A stretch of 64,000 bases of DNA, taken from positions 4,588,001-4,652,000 of the forward strand of contig NZ_CP150356.1 of assembly GCF_051521505.1 (NCBI RefSeq). Direction: 5' to 3'. Of this stretch, positions 42,035 to 51,859 are shown in pieces; the stretch's first letter is position 1, and every line of letters starts with the position of its first letter. This stretch comes from Sorangium sp025924095 (GTDB lineage Bacteria; Myxococcota_A; Polyangia; Polyangiales; Polyangiaceae). The position numbers were made by a program, and so were the translations under genes. The notes beneath the pieces are model-generated. The model saw nothing but the letters and a program-made list of their open reading frames with translations. It searched no databases and was not told the DNA's origin.

Positions 42035-43477
42035 TCATTTCAGCGTCGGAGCTTCCCAGTCTACCCAGTCCGACATGCTGAGCGAGCCGCCCGAGCCCAC
42101 GACGAGCTCTCCGGCGGCCTCGCCCTCGTGCTTCAGGAACTTCGCAATATTGCTGACGAGGAGAACGGTGTATTCGTTCTTGTACGAGCAATGCGCCTTG
42201 TCGGCGACCTTCGAGTGGTAGCTGATGTTCTTCTCCACGCCCAGCGCCTTGTAGACCTCTGCTCCGGCCACGGTGGCTGTATGGCCCGCCGGGGCGCCCA
42301 TCTGGGCCTGATGCGGGTTCTCGAGGACGAGCAGGCCGCGCGGCGCGATCATCGCGATCAGGGTATGCGTGTCGATGGGGAGCTTGACGGCGTTCGAGAC
42401 GTTGTTCTTGAAGACAAATGGATCGAAGTTGTCGCTGAGCCAGTTGAGCCCGTAGTAGTTGTGGTCCGTCCGCTCCCTGCCCAGCACGTCGGCGATGCGG
42501 TAGGCCGGGACCCCGGCGGTGCTCGTTTCGTGGGGGATCGTCAGCGCGATTCGATCGTCGAGGACGCCTATGGCAAATGCGCCCTTGCCGTTGCGCGAGC
42601 ATCCCGTGACACCCACGCCGGTTGGATCGATGATGTCGCCCCCCGACATCTGTAGGACGTCGAGGATTCGACTGGCGCCCCAGGCCCATGCCATCAAGAG
42701 GCCTGCGGAGTGGTCGCCGCCGTAGATGTCATAGAACTTCCCCGGGTTGGGTTTGCCTCTGGATTGCTCCGGGGTGCCCTCCCTGCCGAGCTCATTGTGG
42801 TTGTAGTAGATGACGGCGACGCCTTGGTCCAGGATGCGGCCTTCGCCCAGCGTGATGCCGCCGATCCCGCCTTTCGTGCCCACGTTGATGATCGCGGGGA
42901 AGGGGGCTCGCCCCTTCGAGGGCAACACGATGTCGGCGCTGAAGTCGATCTCCTTGCCCTGGGCCTCGACGTGCACAGAGATTTTGTTCTCGGTGACGGT
43001 GCCGGTCACCACGTCGGGCGTCGGCTTCTCGCCGTAGATATACTTCTCAGCTTGCTTGCGTATCTCCTGCCTTCGGCAGTGCCATTCTGCTCTGGTGGAT
43101 ATGCGATCTCCGTCGAGCTTGGTGAACGGGTCGGGTAATTTGGGAATCTGATTCAGGGCGCTTGCTTCCGGCAGGGCAGCAACGTCGCAATCGGCGCTCT
43201 CGTTCTCGACAGCGGTCTCGCCCGAGCCCGAGCTGGAGCCGGAGCTGGAACCGGAGATGGAGCTCGACGTCATGTCGCCGCCCGAGCCGGAGCTCGACGT
43301 CATGTCGCCGCCCGGGCCGGAGCTCGACGTCATGTCGCCGCTGCTCGTCGCGCTCTCGGCGCCCGAGCCGCCCGCGCCTCCTTGCCCGGACGGGCTCGAT
43401 TCGGACTGTCCGCAGGCAGCGGCTGCGAGGCAAAGAACGAGGGCAACGCCGGTGATTCGAGGGGCAAACGTTCGCAT
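42035..43477 (-). CDS. CE15 glucuronoyl esterase lipoprotein
   Basis: A 480-residue lipoprotein of carbohydrate esterase family 15, which cuts the ester bond between lignin alcohols and glucuronic acid on xylan. Lipobox AAAC (Cys22), then a Ser/Gly/Thr/Asp-Met repeat linker (about 25-95) and an alpha/beta-hydrolase domain (about 105-470). The family motif GCSRNGKGA contains the nucleophile Ser294. PHETSTAG may hold the acidic residue and KAHCSYK the catalytic His. Together with the GH10 xylanase and the beta-helix lipoprotein it points to surface degradation of lignocellulose. The ATG at 43477 (MRTFAP) starts the signal peptide; the earlier ATG at 43507 is less likely. Confidence 0.9.
   Translation of the reverse strand: MRTFAPRITGVALVLCLAAAACGQSESSPSGQGGAGGSGAESATSSGDMTSSSGPGGDMTSSSGSGGDMTSSSISGSSSGSSSGSGETAVENESADCDVAALPEASALNQIPKLPDPFTKLDGDRISTRAEWHCRRQEIRKQAEKYIYGEKPTPDVVTGTVTENKISVHVEAQGKEIDFSADIVLPSKGRAPFPAIINVGTKGGIGGITLGEGRILDQGVAVIYYNHNELGREGTPEQSRGKPNPGKFYDIYGGDHSAGLLMAWAWGASRILDVLQMSGGDIIDPTGVGVTGCSRNGKGAFAIGVLDDRIALTIPHETSTAGVPAYRIADVLGRERTDHNYYGLNWLSDNFDPFVFKNNVSNAVKLPIDTHTLIAMIAPRGLLVLENPHQAQMGAPAGHTATVAGAEVYKALGVEKNISYHSKVADKAHCSYKNEYTVLLVSNIAKFLKHEGEAAGELVVGSGGSLSMSDWVDWEAPTLK
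43261..43340. repeat. 30-bp repeat coding the CE15 linker
   Basis: Two full 30-base units (43261 and 43291) and a partial third (43321-43340), core AGCTCGACGTCATGTCGCCG, encode the repeated GGDMTSSS-type linker on the minus strand. The period equals that of the linker repeat in the beta-helix lipoprotein (4591-4710), but the sequence is unrelated. Confidence 0.9.
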
Positions 43478-43852
43478 GGATGGACCTTCTGGGGTGGGCA
43501 TAATCAATGTTCATCGGCTGGACTTGCGCTCACCGGAACGGCGGCAAGCATCGCTGTGCGATACGACATTCGAACGTGTTTCGATGTCAAGCACAAGGTG
43601 GTGCCTTCATTCGGCTCACGGCGCGACGGGACGACCGTCGTGCGAGCCTGAACGGTGAGTCCTGGTCGAATGACAGCGCCGGAAGATTCAGTGAGAATGG
43701 CTAACTTCAGCCCAGGTAGAGTGCCGCGTCGCCTGAGTTCGTCCCTGGTTGCACGCGGTCGTGCGGTGCTTGTCGTGGGGGGACACCCTGGCGGCGGACA
43801 CGGCGACGACAGCGGCGAACGAGGCGCCGCAGCAGGCGCGGGTACGCCCAGA
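43478..43852. other. intergenic region, promoter side of the CE15 gene
   Basis: About 375 bases with lower GC than the neighbours. It should contain the promoter of the CE15 gene and the end of the SWIM/SNF2 operon. No gene, RNA or repeat is recognised. Confidence 0.45.
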
Positions 43853-44770
43853 TCACTCCGTGATCTCTCTGCCCTCCGCCATCGCGATCTCCCGCGCCCG
43901 CTCGGACGCCGCCCGGATCAGCGGGCCGAGGAGCTCCGCGGGCGATCGCTCCTCGGTCCAGCCCGGCGGCGCGCCGAGCTGGGTCAGGAGCGCCGCATGC
44001 GCGGAAGGCGGCTCGAGCGTCACGTCGAGCGCCGGCGGCGCCTCGCGCCAGGCGTCGAAGTCCTTCGCCTCCATGGGGCCAAGCGTCACCGTCGCCACGG
44101 GCGGCGCCTCGGCGGCGCAGGGAGCGCCCTTCTGGCCCCCACGCGCTCTCTTGCCGCCCGGCGCGCTGCCCCGCGCGGCGCGGAGCGCCTCGATCACCTG
44201 CTCGCGCGTGCGCCCGCGGAGCTCGAACAGCAGGAAGGGATCCTTGTCGAGGGCCTCTCCGAGCACGTAGTGGGTCGCGGCGACGTGCTTGCAGGGGTTC
44301 GCCCAGTCGGGGCACGAGCAGGCCGTGGTGAGGTCCTCGGACCGCTCCGGGAACAGGCTCGCCCCGGCGCTCCGGAACGCCTCGTCGATCTCCTCCGGCA
44401 TCCGGCCCGCGAGCAGGTCCGCCGCGAACTTCGCCCGCTCGGCCATGGCGGCGATCGCCTTCGCCCACGTGGCGTCGTCGAGCCGCGCAAGCGTGAGGAT
44501 CACCTTGTACGGCTGCGGCCGCGAGCCGGTCACGCGCGCGGTCACGAGGCCCGGCTTCACCGTGAGGTCATGCGTCCGCCCGGCGCGCGCGTACGTGCGC
44601 CCGCGCGCGAGGCGGGCCGCGTCGTCCGGCGACATCCGCTCGAGCGCCTCCACCCAGCGCTTGCCCCACCAGGTCGCGCCGGCCCGCTTCATCCGGATGC
44701 CCCGCGCGGGCGGCGGCGGCTTCGGGCCGACCTCGCGATGGAACGGCACCCAGCGCGCCGGCGGGCTCAT
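43853..44770 (-). CDS. SWIM zinc-finger protein
   Basis: A 305-residue protein with a SWIM zinc finger CxCx6CxH in CSCPDWANPCKH (Cys151, Cys153, Cys160, His162). The N terminus WWGKRWVEALERM and RLARGRTYARAG is typical of the SWIM proteins that accompany SNF2 helicases in actinobacteria and myxobacteria. The C-terminal half is Ala/Pro-rich. It starts by ATGA overlap with the end of the helicase gene, so both are made from one transcript and likely work together on DNA or chromatin-like complexes. Confidence 0.9.
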   Translation of the reverse strand: MSPPARWVPFHREVGPKPPPPARGIRMKRAGATWWGKRWVEALERMSPDDAARLARGRTYARAGRTHDLTVKPGLVTARVTGSRPQPYKVILTLARLDDATWAKAIAAMAERAKFAADLLAGRMPEEIDEAFRSAGASLFPERSEDLTTACSCPDWANPCKHVAATHYVLGEALDKDPFLLFELRGRTREQVIEALRAARGSAPGGKRARGGQKGAPCAAEAPPVATVTLGPMEAKDFDAWREAPPALDVTLEPPSAHAALLTQLGAPPGWTEERSPAELLGPLIRAASERAREIAMAEGREITE

Positions 44771-47700
44771 GTCTGCGCTTCTCCTCGCGCACGCGGCACG
44801 CTGCGCCCGGCACCCCGCCCCCGGGCGCCGCGTGGCCCGCGCCGCTCCTCCGGCGCGCCGTCCGGCGTACCGTCGTCGTCCCGCTCGCCCCGCTCGCCCT
44901 CCGGCTCGTCGCGGTCGTCCAGCTCGCCCGCGATCGCCACGGCGTCCCGCGACAGCGCGAACAGCTCGCGCAGCGACGCGTTGTCGAGCTCGGTGATCCA
45001 CGCCTCGCCCTGGCCCACGACCCGCGCCGCCAGATCGCGCTTCTGCTCCAGCATCCGGTCGACCTTCTCCTCCACGGTGCCCGCGCACACGAGCTTGTGG
45101 ACCTGCACCGCGCTCCGCTGCCCGATCCGGTGCGCGCGATCCGTCGCCTGGTCCTCCACCGCGGGGTTCCACCAGCGGTCGAAGTGGAACACGTGGCTCG
45201 CCGCCGTCAGGTTGAGCCCCGTGCCGCCGGCCTTGACCGAGAGGACGAAGACGCGCGGCCCCCGCGGATCGCCCTGGAACCGCCGCACCATCTCGTCGCG
45301 CGCGAGCCTCGGCGTGCCGCCGTGCAGGAAGAGGACCTCCGTGTCGAGCGACGACGCGAGGTGCCGGACCAGCCGGTCGCCCATCTCGCGGAACTGCGTG
45401 AACACGAGCGCGCGATCCCCTCCCGCGAGCGCCTCCTCGAGCATCTCCGTGAGGCGCGCGAGCTTGCCCGACCGGCCCGCGAGCGGCCCCGCTTCCCCGA
45501 GGCACTGCGCGGGGTGGTTGCAGATCTGCTTGAGCATCGTCAGGAGCGCGAGCACGAGCCCGCGCCGGGCGATGCCCTCGGCCTCCTCGATGCGGCGCAT
45601 CGCCTCGTCGAGCGCCGCCTGGTAGAGGGTCACCTGCTCGCGCGTGAGCGTGCAGAAGACCCGCGCCTCGATCTTCGGCGGGAGGTCCGGAACCACGGCC
45701 GGATCGGTCTTGACCCGTCGCAGCAAGAACGGCCCGACGATGCGCCGGAGCCGCTCTGCGGCCTCCCGGTTGCCGTAGCGCTCGATGGGCACCGCGTAGG
45801 TGCGCCGGAACGCCTCGAGCGGGCCGAGCAGGCCGGGGTTCGCGAACTCGAGGATCGACCAGAGCTCGGCGAGGCGGTTCTCGACGGGCGTGCCGGTCAG
45901 CGCGATGCGGTGCGGGGCGCGGAGGGCGCGCGCGGCGCGGGCCGTGCGCGAGGCGGCGTTCTTGATGTTCTGCGCCTCGTCCAGCACGACCGCGGCCCAG
46001 TCCACGCCGGCGAGCATCGCGGCGTCCCTGCGGAGGAGGCCGTACGTGGTCACGACGAGCCCGCCGCCCGTGTCGCGGGCGGCCTCCGCGCCGCCCGCGC
46101 GCTGCGCGCCATCTGCGCCGGAGGCCACGCCGGAGGCCCGCGCCGCGAGCTCCTCGGCGGAGCGGGCGCGCCCCTCGCCGTAGTGGCGCACGAGGGGCAG
46201 GGCAGGGGCGAAGCGCGCCGCCTCCCGCTCCCAGTTGCCGACCACCGACGTCGGCGCGACGAGCAGCGCCGGACGCGCGTCCTCGGGCGCCGCCGCCCGC
46301 CGGCCCGCCAGGAACGCGAGCAGCTGGACCGTCTTGCCGAGGCCCATGTCGTCGGCCAGGCAGGCGCCGAGGCCGAGGCTCGCCATCGTCTGCAGCCAGG
46401 CGACGCCGCGCGCCTGGTACGGGCGCAGCGTCCCCGCGAACCCCTCCGGCGGCGCGGCGGCGCGCTCCGCGCCCGAGCGCAGCCGCGCGATCGCGTGCGC
46501 GAGCGCCCCCTCGGCGACCACGGAGACCGAGAGGCCGTCGACCTGGGCCTCGCCCGCGAGCGCGACCTCGAGCGCCTCGCGCGTCGAGAGGCGCCCGCCG
46601 CCGGCCTCGAGGCGCCGCTTGATCTCGGCGAGCTCCTCGGGCACCACGACGACCCAGGCCCCGCGATGCCGGACGAGCGGCGACTTCTGCCGCGCGAGCG
46701 CGGCGAGCTCGCGCGCCGAGAGCGGCTCGTCGCCGAGCGCCGCTTCCCACGCGAAAGCGAGCGCCTCGTCGAGGCCGAGCCCGGCGCTGCCCGCGACCAC
46801 GCCGGCCGTGCGGCCCGTCGCGCCGACGCGCATGCGGAGGCGCAGGCGGCGCTGCCCCGAGGCGAGGAGCTCGCCCGGCACGACCACGCCGAACCCGGCT
46901 TCGCTCAGCGCCGGGGCGGCCTGCGCGAGGAACGCCCACGCCTCCGCGGGATCGAGGTCCACGCGCTCCGGCCGCGCCTCGCCGAGGGCCCGCGCGATCG
47001 GCGCGAACAGCCGCGCTGCGGCGCCGAGCGCGCCGAGGAGCGCCTCCTGCGGGTCGGAGAACGCGCGCCCGAGGGCCTTCAGCGTGCGTCCTCGGGCCTT
47101 CCACACGTCGGCGGCGGGGACGAGGAGGCTCGGATCGTCGGTGGCCTGCAGCAGGAAGCGGAGCACGAAGCCACGGTCGCCCTCGGGCAGCTCCAGCCGG
47201 AAGCAGGCGCGCAGCGCGTCGCAGGCGCCGAGCGCGGGCCGGACCCAGGCGTCGAGGTCGGCGACGAGCGCGCGCTCGGCGAGCCCCTCCGTGGCGAGGG
47301 CGGGCTGCGCGCCCGTCAGGGCGAGGACCAGCCGGTGCTCCCAGGGCGCGTGCGCCCGCCGCGGCGGCGCCTTCGGGCGGTTCGTCGCGCTGCCGCGCGC
47401 GAGCGCGTCCGCCACGGCGTCCAGGAAAGCGCGCAGCAGCGCCTCGGCGGACCAGACCTCCGGGGCGGCGGCCGCGCGGGGGCGCCCGCGACCTTCGCGA
47501 TCGACCGCGGCCTGCGCGCCCGCCGGCACCGCGTGCGCCGCCGGCGGCATGGCGCGGGCGAGCGCCGCGACGCGCGCGGCGTCCTCCGGGGCGGCGAGCG
47601 ACGCCGCCCAGCGGGCCTCCGCGCTGCCGCCGGTGGCGCCTGCGGGCGTGACGCGAGGCACGACCCGCTCGCGCACCACGAGGTCGAGCGCGAGCTTGCT

Positions 47701-47949
47701 CGCCAGGCTCCACGCGGCGACGGACGGCGGCGCTCGGCCGAGGTCGTCCTGGGCCATGCGGGCGAGGGCGGACACGCCGTCAAGGAGCGGCGCGGCCTCT
47801 CCGGCCTTCCTGATGGCACGGCCCGTCTCGGAGACCACGACCGCCTCCGCCGGGGTCGTCGCGCCGAGCGACCGGGCCGCGAGCCGCTCAGGGGCCGTGT
47901 CGTCCCAGAGGAAGAAGCGGAGATCGTCGGGCAGAAAGACGAGCGGCAT
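44767..47949 (-). CDS. SNF2/SWI2-type DEAD/DEAH helicase
   Basis: A 1060-residue SNF2-family ATPase. The N-terminal half (about 1-500) matches the SNF2-associated bacterial domain. The helicase core starts with LRPYQARGVAWLQTMA, Walker A DDMGLGKT (Lys539), DEAQ in VVLDEAQNIKN, motif III LTGTPVENRL, and in the second lobe VFVLSVKAGGTGLNLTAA and ATDRAHRIGQ. Such proteins use ATP to translocate on double-stranded DNA and remodel protein-DNA complexes; the bacterial partner is usually a SWIM protein, encoded here directly downstream. The start is the first ATG after an AT-richer upstream region. Confidence 0.94.
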   Translation of the reverse strand: MPLVFLPDDLRFFLWDDTAPERLAARSLGATTPAEAVVVSETGRAIRKAGEAAPLLDGVSALARMAQDDLGRAPPSVAAWSLASKLALDLVVRERVVPRVTPAGATGGSAEARWAASLAAPEDAARVAALARAMPPAAHAVPAGAQAAVDREGRGRPRAAAAPEVWSAEALLRAFLDAVADALARGSATNRPKAPPRRAHAPWEHRLVLALTGAQPALATEGLAERALVADLDAWVRPALGACDALRACFRLELPEGDRGFVLRFLLQATDDPSLLVPAADVWKARGRTLKALGRAFSDPQEALLGALGAAARLFAPIARALGEARPERVDLDPAEAWAFLAQAAPALSEAGFGVVVPGELLASGQRRLRLRMRVGATGRTAGVVAGSAGLGLDEALAFAWEAALGDEPLSARELAALARQKSPLVRHRGAWVVVVPEELAEIKRRLEAGGGRLSTREALEVALAGEAQVDGLSVSVVAEGALAHAIARLRSGAERAAAPPEGFAGTLRPYQARGVAWLQTMASLGLGACLADDMGLGKTVQLLAFLAGRRAAAPEDARPALLVAPTSVVGNWEREAARFAPALPLVRHYGEGRARSAEELAARASGVASGADGAQRAGGAEAARDTGGGLVVTTYGLLRRDAAMLAGVDWAAVVLDEAQNIKNAASRTARAARALRAPHRIALTGTPVENRLAELWSILEFANPGLLGPLEAFRRTYAVPIERYGNREAAERLRRIVGPFLLRRVKTDPAVVPDLPPKIEARVFCTLTREQVTLYQAALDEAMRRIEEAEGIARRGLVLALLTMLKQICNHPAQCLGEAGPLAGRSGKLARLTEMLEEALAGGDRALVFTQFREMGDRLVRHLASSLDTEVLFLHGGTPRLARDEMVRRFQGDPRGPRVFVLSVKAGGTGLNLTAASHVFHFDRWWNPAVEDQATDRAHRIGQRSAVQVHKLVCAGTVEEKVDRMLEQKRDLAARVVGQGEAWITELDNASLRELFALSRDAVAIAGELDDRDEPEGERGERDDDGTPDGAPEERRGPRGARGRGAGRSVPRARGEAQT

Positions 47950-48561
47950 CGACGCGCAGATTCATTGCACAACCGGGCAGGACGAAAAGGGGCTTCGCAC
48001 GTCGCGCGGTGAAAAATAGCGGTTGGCCGGGCGGGAGCGCAGCCGCTGAACCCCGGATGTGACCCATTCCGTCATGAGCCAGTAAATTGCCAGAATTTGT
48101 TTGGAGTCTCCGATTCGCGGATCGGAGAACCTATCGTGGAAAAAGATCATGGCTTGATGGAATGCGCGCCGTGGGGCGTGCTGAGGTGGATGCACGACGA
48201 GCCCGACCGGCGGGCAGACGAGGCGCACGGCGTCACGTTGCCCGCGTCCGGCGCCCGCGCACCCGGTCGTTTCATTTGCGCCGATTTCTTTCACCCACAC
48301 CCTACGTGCGCGTCTCTGCGCTCAGAGCGCCGCGCGGGCCGAGCGCCATGCTCGTAGCGCTGCCTACGCATGGCCCGGCCGGGAGAGGATGGGGCAGTGC
48401 TCACGCCGGAGCCGCCGCGCGGGGGGGGGGAGGAGCGGGGAAGGGGGGGAGGGGGAGCGCTCGCGGCCGGGGATCGAGGAGCCTGTAGCGCCGGCGGGTG
48501 GCGAGCTTCCTCATCAATTTGGACCTCGAACGAGGCGCGGGGAGTGATAGTCTCATGGATC
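47950..48561. other. intergenic region with G-rich tract
   Basis: About 610 bases between the divergent SNF2 operon and the ThuA-like lipoprotein gene. It includes an AT-richer part (about 48000-48140) and, at 48421-48456, a G-tract with runs of 10, 4, 7 and 5 Gs on the plus strand that could form a G-quadruplex. No gene supported. Promoters for both flanking units must lie here. Confidence 0.5.
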
Positions 48562-49683
48562 ATGATAAGACCTCGTTTCGCGACTCGCTTCTGCGCTGTG
48601 CTCGCATCCCTCTGGCTGCCCGTCATCGCTTGTTCGGCGGGCGCCGGTGGCGGCGAGGGCAACACCACGGGAAATGGCGCGGGCGGCCAGAGCTCGAGCG
48701 GCGCCGGTAGCAGCAGCAGCACCAGCAGCGACGATTTTGGCGACGATTTCGGGCTGACGACCTCGGGCTCGGGCAGCACGTCGCCGGCTGACGCCGGTAA
48801 CCAGACGACCTGCGATGACGCAGGCAACTGCACCTGCATCAACATCGCGTCGATCGGCCACGAAGGTGTCTGGGGTCCGTGCAGCAGTGACAGCACCACG
48901 GCGCTTCAGAATTGGTTGAACACGCAGAGCACGGCCCAGGTCGACAACTACAACACGGAGAAGCCCACGCTCACGCCGGAGTTCCTCGCCAAGTACGACG
49001 TGATACTCCTTCAGTGGATGGTGACGAAGGGCGTACAGAACGACGACGGGGCGCCCTGGCAGTTCACGGCTGACGAGGTGAACGCGCTCAAGGACTGGGT
49101 CAACAATGGCGGTGGTCTCATCGCGCTGAGCGGTTATCAGTGCAATGGACAGGGATGCACCGTCCACGACGTCACGGCGACCAACCAGCTCCTCTCGTTC
49201 ACGGACATCCAGTTCAACGCCAACGGCGTGCTGGATCCTGCGCAGAACGGCTGCCCGAATTGCAACTGCTGGGGCGGCCCGGTGCCTGTCGGCGGACCCC
49301 TCCCCGGGAGCGTGGGCACCTGGAACCAGGACACCCCGATCGGCAAGGACATCCAGAGCGTGGGCGCCTACGTCGCGCGCTCGATCAAGTCGACGACCGC
49401 GATCGTCGATTGCACCGACGGCACGAACAATTTCGCGGTGCACGAGGAGGTCGGCAAAGGCCGTGTCGTCGCGTATGGCGACGAGTGGGTGACCTACTCG
49501 GGCCAATGGCTCGGGACGGCGTCGTGCCTCAACCCCCAGATGTTCACGGACCCGAACAGCCCCTGCTATCAGAGATCAGCGGCGCAGGTCTTTCAGATCC
49601 CGCAGTTCTGGTACAACGCCGTAAAATACGCGGCGTCGTCGGTCGAGTGTTTCACGATCGAGGATCCGGCCATCATCAAGTAA
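48562..49683 (+). CDS. lipoprotein with ThuA/glutamine-amidotransferase-like fold
   Basis: A 373-residue lipoprotein (lipobox VIAC, Cys24) with a Ser/Gly-rich linker (about 28-75). The main domain (about 85-373) resembles the class I glutamine amidotransferase/ThuA fold: KYDVILLQWMV, then FTADEVNALKDWVNNGGGLIALSGY, and near the end GKGRVVAYGDEWVTY. The usual catalytic Cys elbow is not obvious; it contains many Cys (for example NGCPNCNCWGG) that probably form disulfides. Sugar binding is possible but not shown. The ATG at 48562 gives the signal peptide; the longer frame from 48370 is not protein-like. Confidence 0.75.
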   Translation: MIRPRFATRFCAVLASLWLPVIACSAGAGGGEGNTTGNGAGGQSSSGAGSSSSTSSDDFGDDFGLTTSGSGSTSPADAGNQTTCDDAGNCTCINIASIGHEGVWGPCSSDSTTALQNWLNTQSTAQVDNYNTEKPTLTPEFLAKYDVILLQWMVTKGVQNDDGAPWQFTADEVNALKDWVNNGGGLIALSGYQCNGQGCTVHDVTATNQLLSFTDIQFNANGVLDPAQNGCPNCNCWGGPVPVGGPLPGSVGTWNQDTPIGKDIQSVGAYVARSIKSTTAIVDCTDGTNNFAVHEEVGKGRVVAYGDEWVTYSGQWLGTASCLNPQMFTDPNSPCYQRSAAQVFQIPQFWYNAVKYAASSVECFTIEDPAIIK

Positions 49684-49801
49684 TGCCGGGTGATCGGACG
49701 GCGAAGCACGCGCCTTGCCTGCGAGCGCGAACGCTCCGCGAGTTCCATCCTTGCTCTCAGGCACGGTTGGCGCGATCGGACTGGTCGTGATCCCGCTGCC
49801 A

Positions 49802-51784
49802 TCATATCAGCGAGAGCCGTCTCGCCTGCGGCTTCGCCTCCGTGGGCCTCGTCGCCTCCGTCTCGCGGCTCGCCGCTGCTACGTAGTGATTTCGGAGCAA
49901 TTCATCCCTGGGCCTCAGCGCCAGGGAGATGAAGTGGCCTTCCACCTCGAGCGCGAGGCGCCGCTCGACGAGCTCACCAAGCAGCCGCAGGACCTTCTCC
50001 TGCTGGAGCCCGGCGGCCGCTGCCGCTCGCCCTGGCTCCATGCCGGCGTGGCACAGATCATAGATGCACGCCAGCTCTCCCTCAAGAACCGTCTCGACGA
50101 GATCCCCGGAGCGCTCGTCCCTGATGAGCAGCTCGCCCGGGCTCACCCTGTGAACTTCCATGGCCGGTATCCCGCGCTTCCACTGGACGAGCTCCTCGTA
50201 CCACCCGGCAAAGCTACGCCAGCCTTCCTTCACGCCGGGCTCGAACCACTCCTCGGGCGCCGAGTAGCCGTAGTACGGCACGAGGAATCGCTCGACGCCC
50301 TCCAGTCCTTCCAGATAGGTATCGGGCCTGAGCCGCGCCATTTCATCAGGACCGAGCTGGTTGAAGAGCGGGCTTCCATAAGACAACGTATAATCCGACA
50401 GGCTGTAGCTCCCCAGGTGAGGCGTCTCCTTGATGATCCGCCGTGTCTCGGCGATGTCATCCATCGTCGAGCGGGGGTGCCCGATGATCAGATTCGAGAG
50501 CGAGCGGATGCCCAGCTCCTTCAACCACTTCTGAACGAGGATGTTTTGCCGCGCCCTGGTCCCCTTGTTCATTCGTCGGATCAGGGACGAGGACAGGGAC
50601 TCGATCCCGACCTGAGCAGCATCGACCCCGGCCAGGACCAGCTTTGTCCAGAACCTCTCAGGGTGGTGCGCCCGGAGCTCCATCGTCGCCGGAATCTGGA
50701 TATTGAGCCGTATCAGCTCATCGGCATAGCCCTCCGCCCACGTGTCGCAGACGTTGTCCATGAACAGGATACGCCGCACCCCGTAGCGCTTGACGACGGA
50801 CAGCACGTCCTTGACGATATCCGCCGCGAGTCGCTTTCTGAAGCCCTCCCAGTTGACGTTGATGCCGCAAAAATCGCACTTGGCGAAGCATCCCCGGCTC
50901 CCCTCGACGGGGACCATCACGTTCTTGCTGAACGGCCGGATCGCCTCCGCACCCCGGAACACTCTCCTGATGGCCCGGAAATACTCCTCCAGATCCGGGA
51001 CGCCGAGGTCTCGGATGGATGCGAGCTGCGAAGCGAAGTTCGCCGGATCTCTCCTGAAGAGATCCATCTGGTTGGTCTGGATGTCATAGATCCCCTGTAC
51101 CTCGCCGGGGATGCTCTCGTGGAGACGCTCCATCTCGCTCAGGGGGGTCCGCAGGTAGGCCCCCGCGAGCCGCTCGAGCTTCTTTTCCCCCTCTCCGAGC
51201 ACACCAAACCCGCGGATACCTAGCCGTTTCAGCACGTCGGCGACGCTGGTCGCTGCCGCGCTCGCTCCCCCGAACATGAAGACGCACCTGTGATCCGGGT
51301 ACCTCTGGGTCAGGTAGAGGGCGCAGTAAATGGATGAATAGACCTGATTGTAATTGAGCGTGAAGCCGATCAGGTTCACGCCATTCCGGATGAGCTCCGG
51401 CCCCAGCGCTGCGTCGATGTACCTGTGCGTCGCGCTCCTCAGGCGGGTCAGTGAGCGCTTCGTGAGCTTGACGCGACCGCGCTTCGGAGCGTTCACGATC
51501 GAGAGCAGCTCGTCGAGAGAGGGGGCTCCCTCGACGGACGCGCGCGGCCGGATGAACCGCTCCAGCGCGAGGAGGAAGTACGGAAACTCCCTGAACTCCG
51601 AGAGCTCCGAGTACAGGTCCGACTCGCCGGCGTCGAGGAACACCGAGCAGAATGCAGAGTACGTATGGGTCGTGAAACGGCCAGGGAACGCGACATCAAG
51701 ATGCGCCTTCAGCGCGCCGAGCTGGACCGAGGGGACATAGACATCGGCCCACGGCATCGACACCAGGTGTATCTTGATCCTCAT
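49802..51784 (-). CDS. B12-type radical SAM enzyme of RiPP maturation
   Basis: A 660-residue radical SAM protein. An N-terminal cobalamin-binding-like domain (VSMPWADVYVPSVQLGALKA at the start, then GVNLIGFTLNYNQVYSS, FMFGGASAA) precedes the SAM domain with the cluster motif CxxxCxxC in GCFAKCDFCGI (Cys299, Cys303, Cys306). The pattern matches the RiPP maturation radical SAM protein 1 group, which act as C-methyltransferases or modify peptides. The C-terminal part (about 585-645) looks like a winged helix or PqqD/RRE-type domain. A GTG three codons upstream (51793) is an alternative start. It is the last gene of the MNIO RiPP operon, so the precursor at 55542-55721 is its likely substrate. 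Confidence 0.85.
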   Translation of the reverse strand: MRIKIHLVSMPWADVYVPSVQLGALKAHLDVAFPGRFTTHTYSAFCSVFLDAGESDLYSELSEFREFPYFLLALERFIRPRASVEGAPSLDELLSIVNAPKRGRVKLTKRSLTRLRSATHRYIDAALGPELIRNGVNLIGFTLNYNQVYSSIYCALYLTQRYPDHRCVFMFGGASAAATSVADVLKRLGIRGFGVLGEGEKKLERLAGAYLRTPLSEMERLHESIPGEVQGIYDIQTNQMDLFRRDPANFASQLASIRDLGVPDLEEYFRAIRRVFRGAEAIRPFSKNVMVPVEGSRGCFAKCDFCGINVNWEGFRKRLAADIVKDVLSVVKRYGVRRILFMDNVCDTWAEGYADELIRLNIQIPATMELRAHHPERFWTKLVLAGVDAAQVGIESLSSSLIRRMNKGTRARQNILVQKWLKELGIRSLSNLIIGHPRSTMDDIAETRRIIKETPHLGSYSLSDYTLSYGSPLFNQLGPDEMARLRPDTYLEGLEGVERFLVPYYGYSAPEEWFEPGVKEGWRSFAGWYEELVQWKRGIPAMEVHRVSPGELLIRDERSGDLVETVLEGELACIYDLCHAGMEPGRAAAAAGLQQEKVLRLLGELVERRLALEVEGHFISLALRPRDELLRNHYVAAASRETEATRPTEAKPQARRLSLI

Positions 51785-51859
51785 GGCGACCACCCAATCG
51801 ATTGAATGCGTATTTTCGTGTCACGAATCGCCGCTCTGTCCCTGAGCACGGAGCCTCGA

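Noticed and set aside
45097..48012. 971-codon plus-strand frame over the SNF2 gene
   Set aside because: Shadow frame; the minus strand has all helicase motifs in order.
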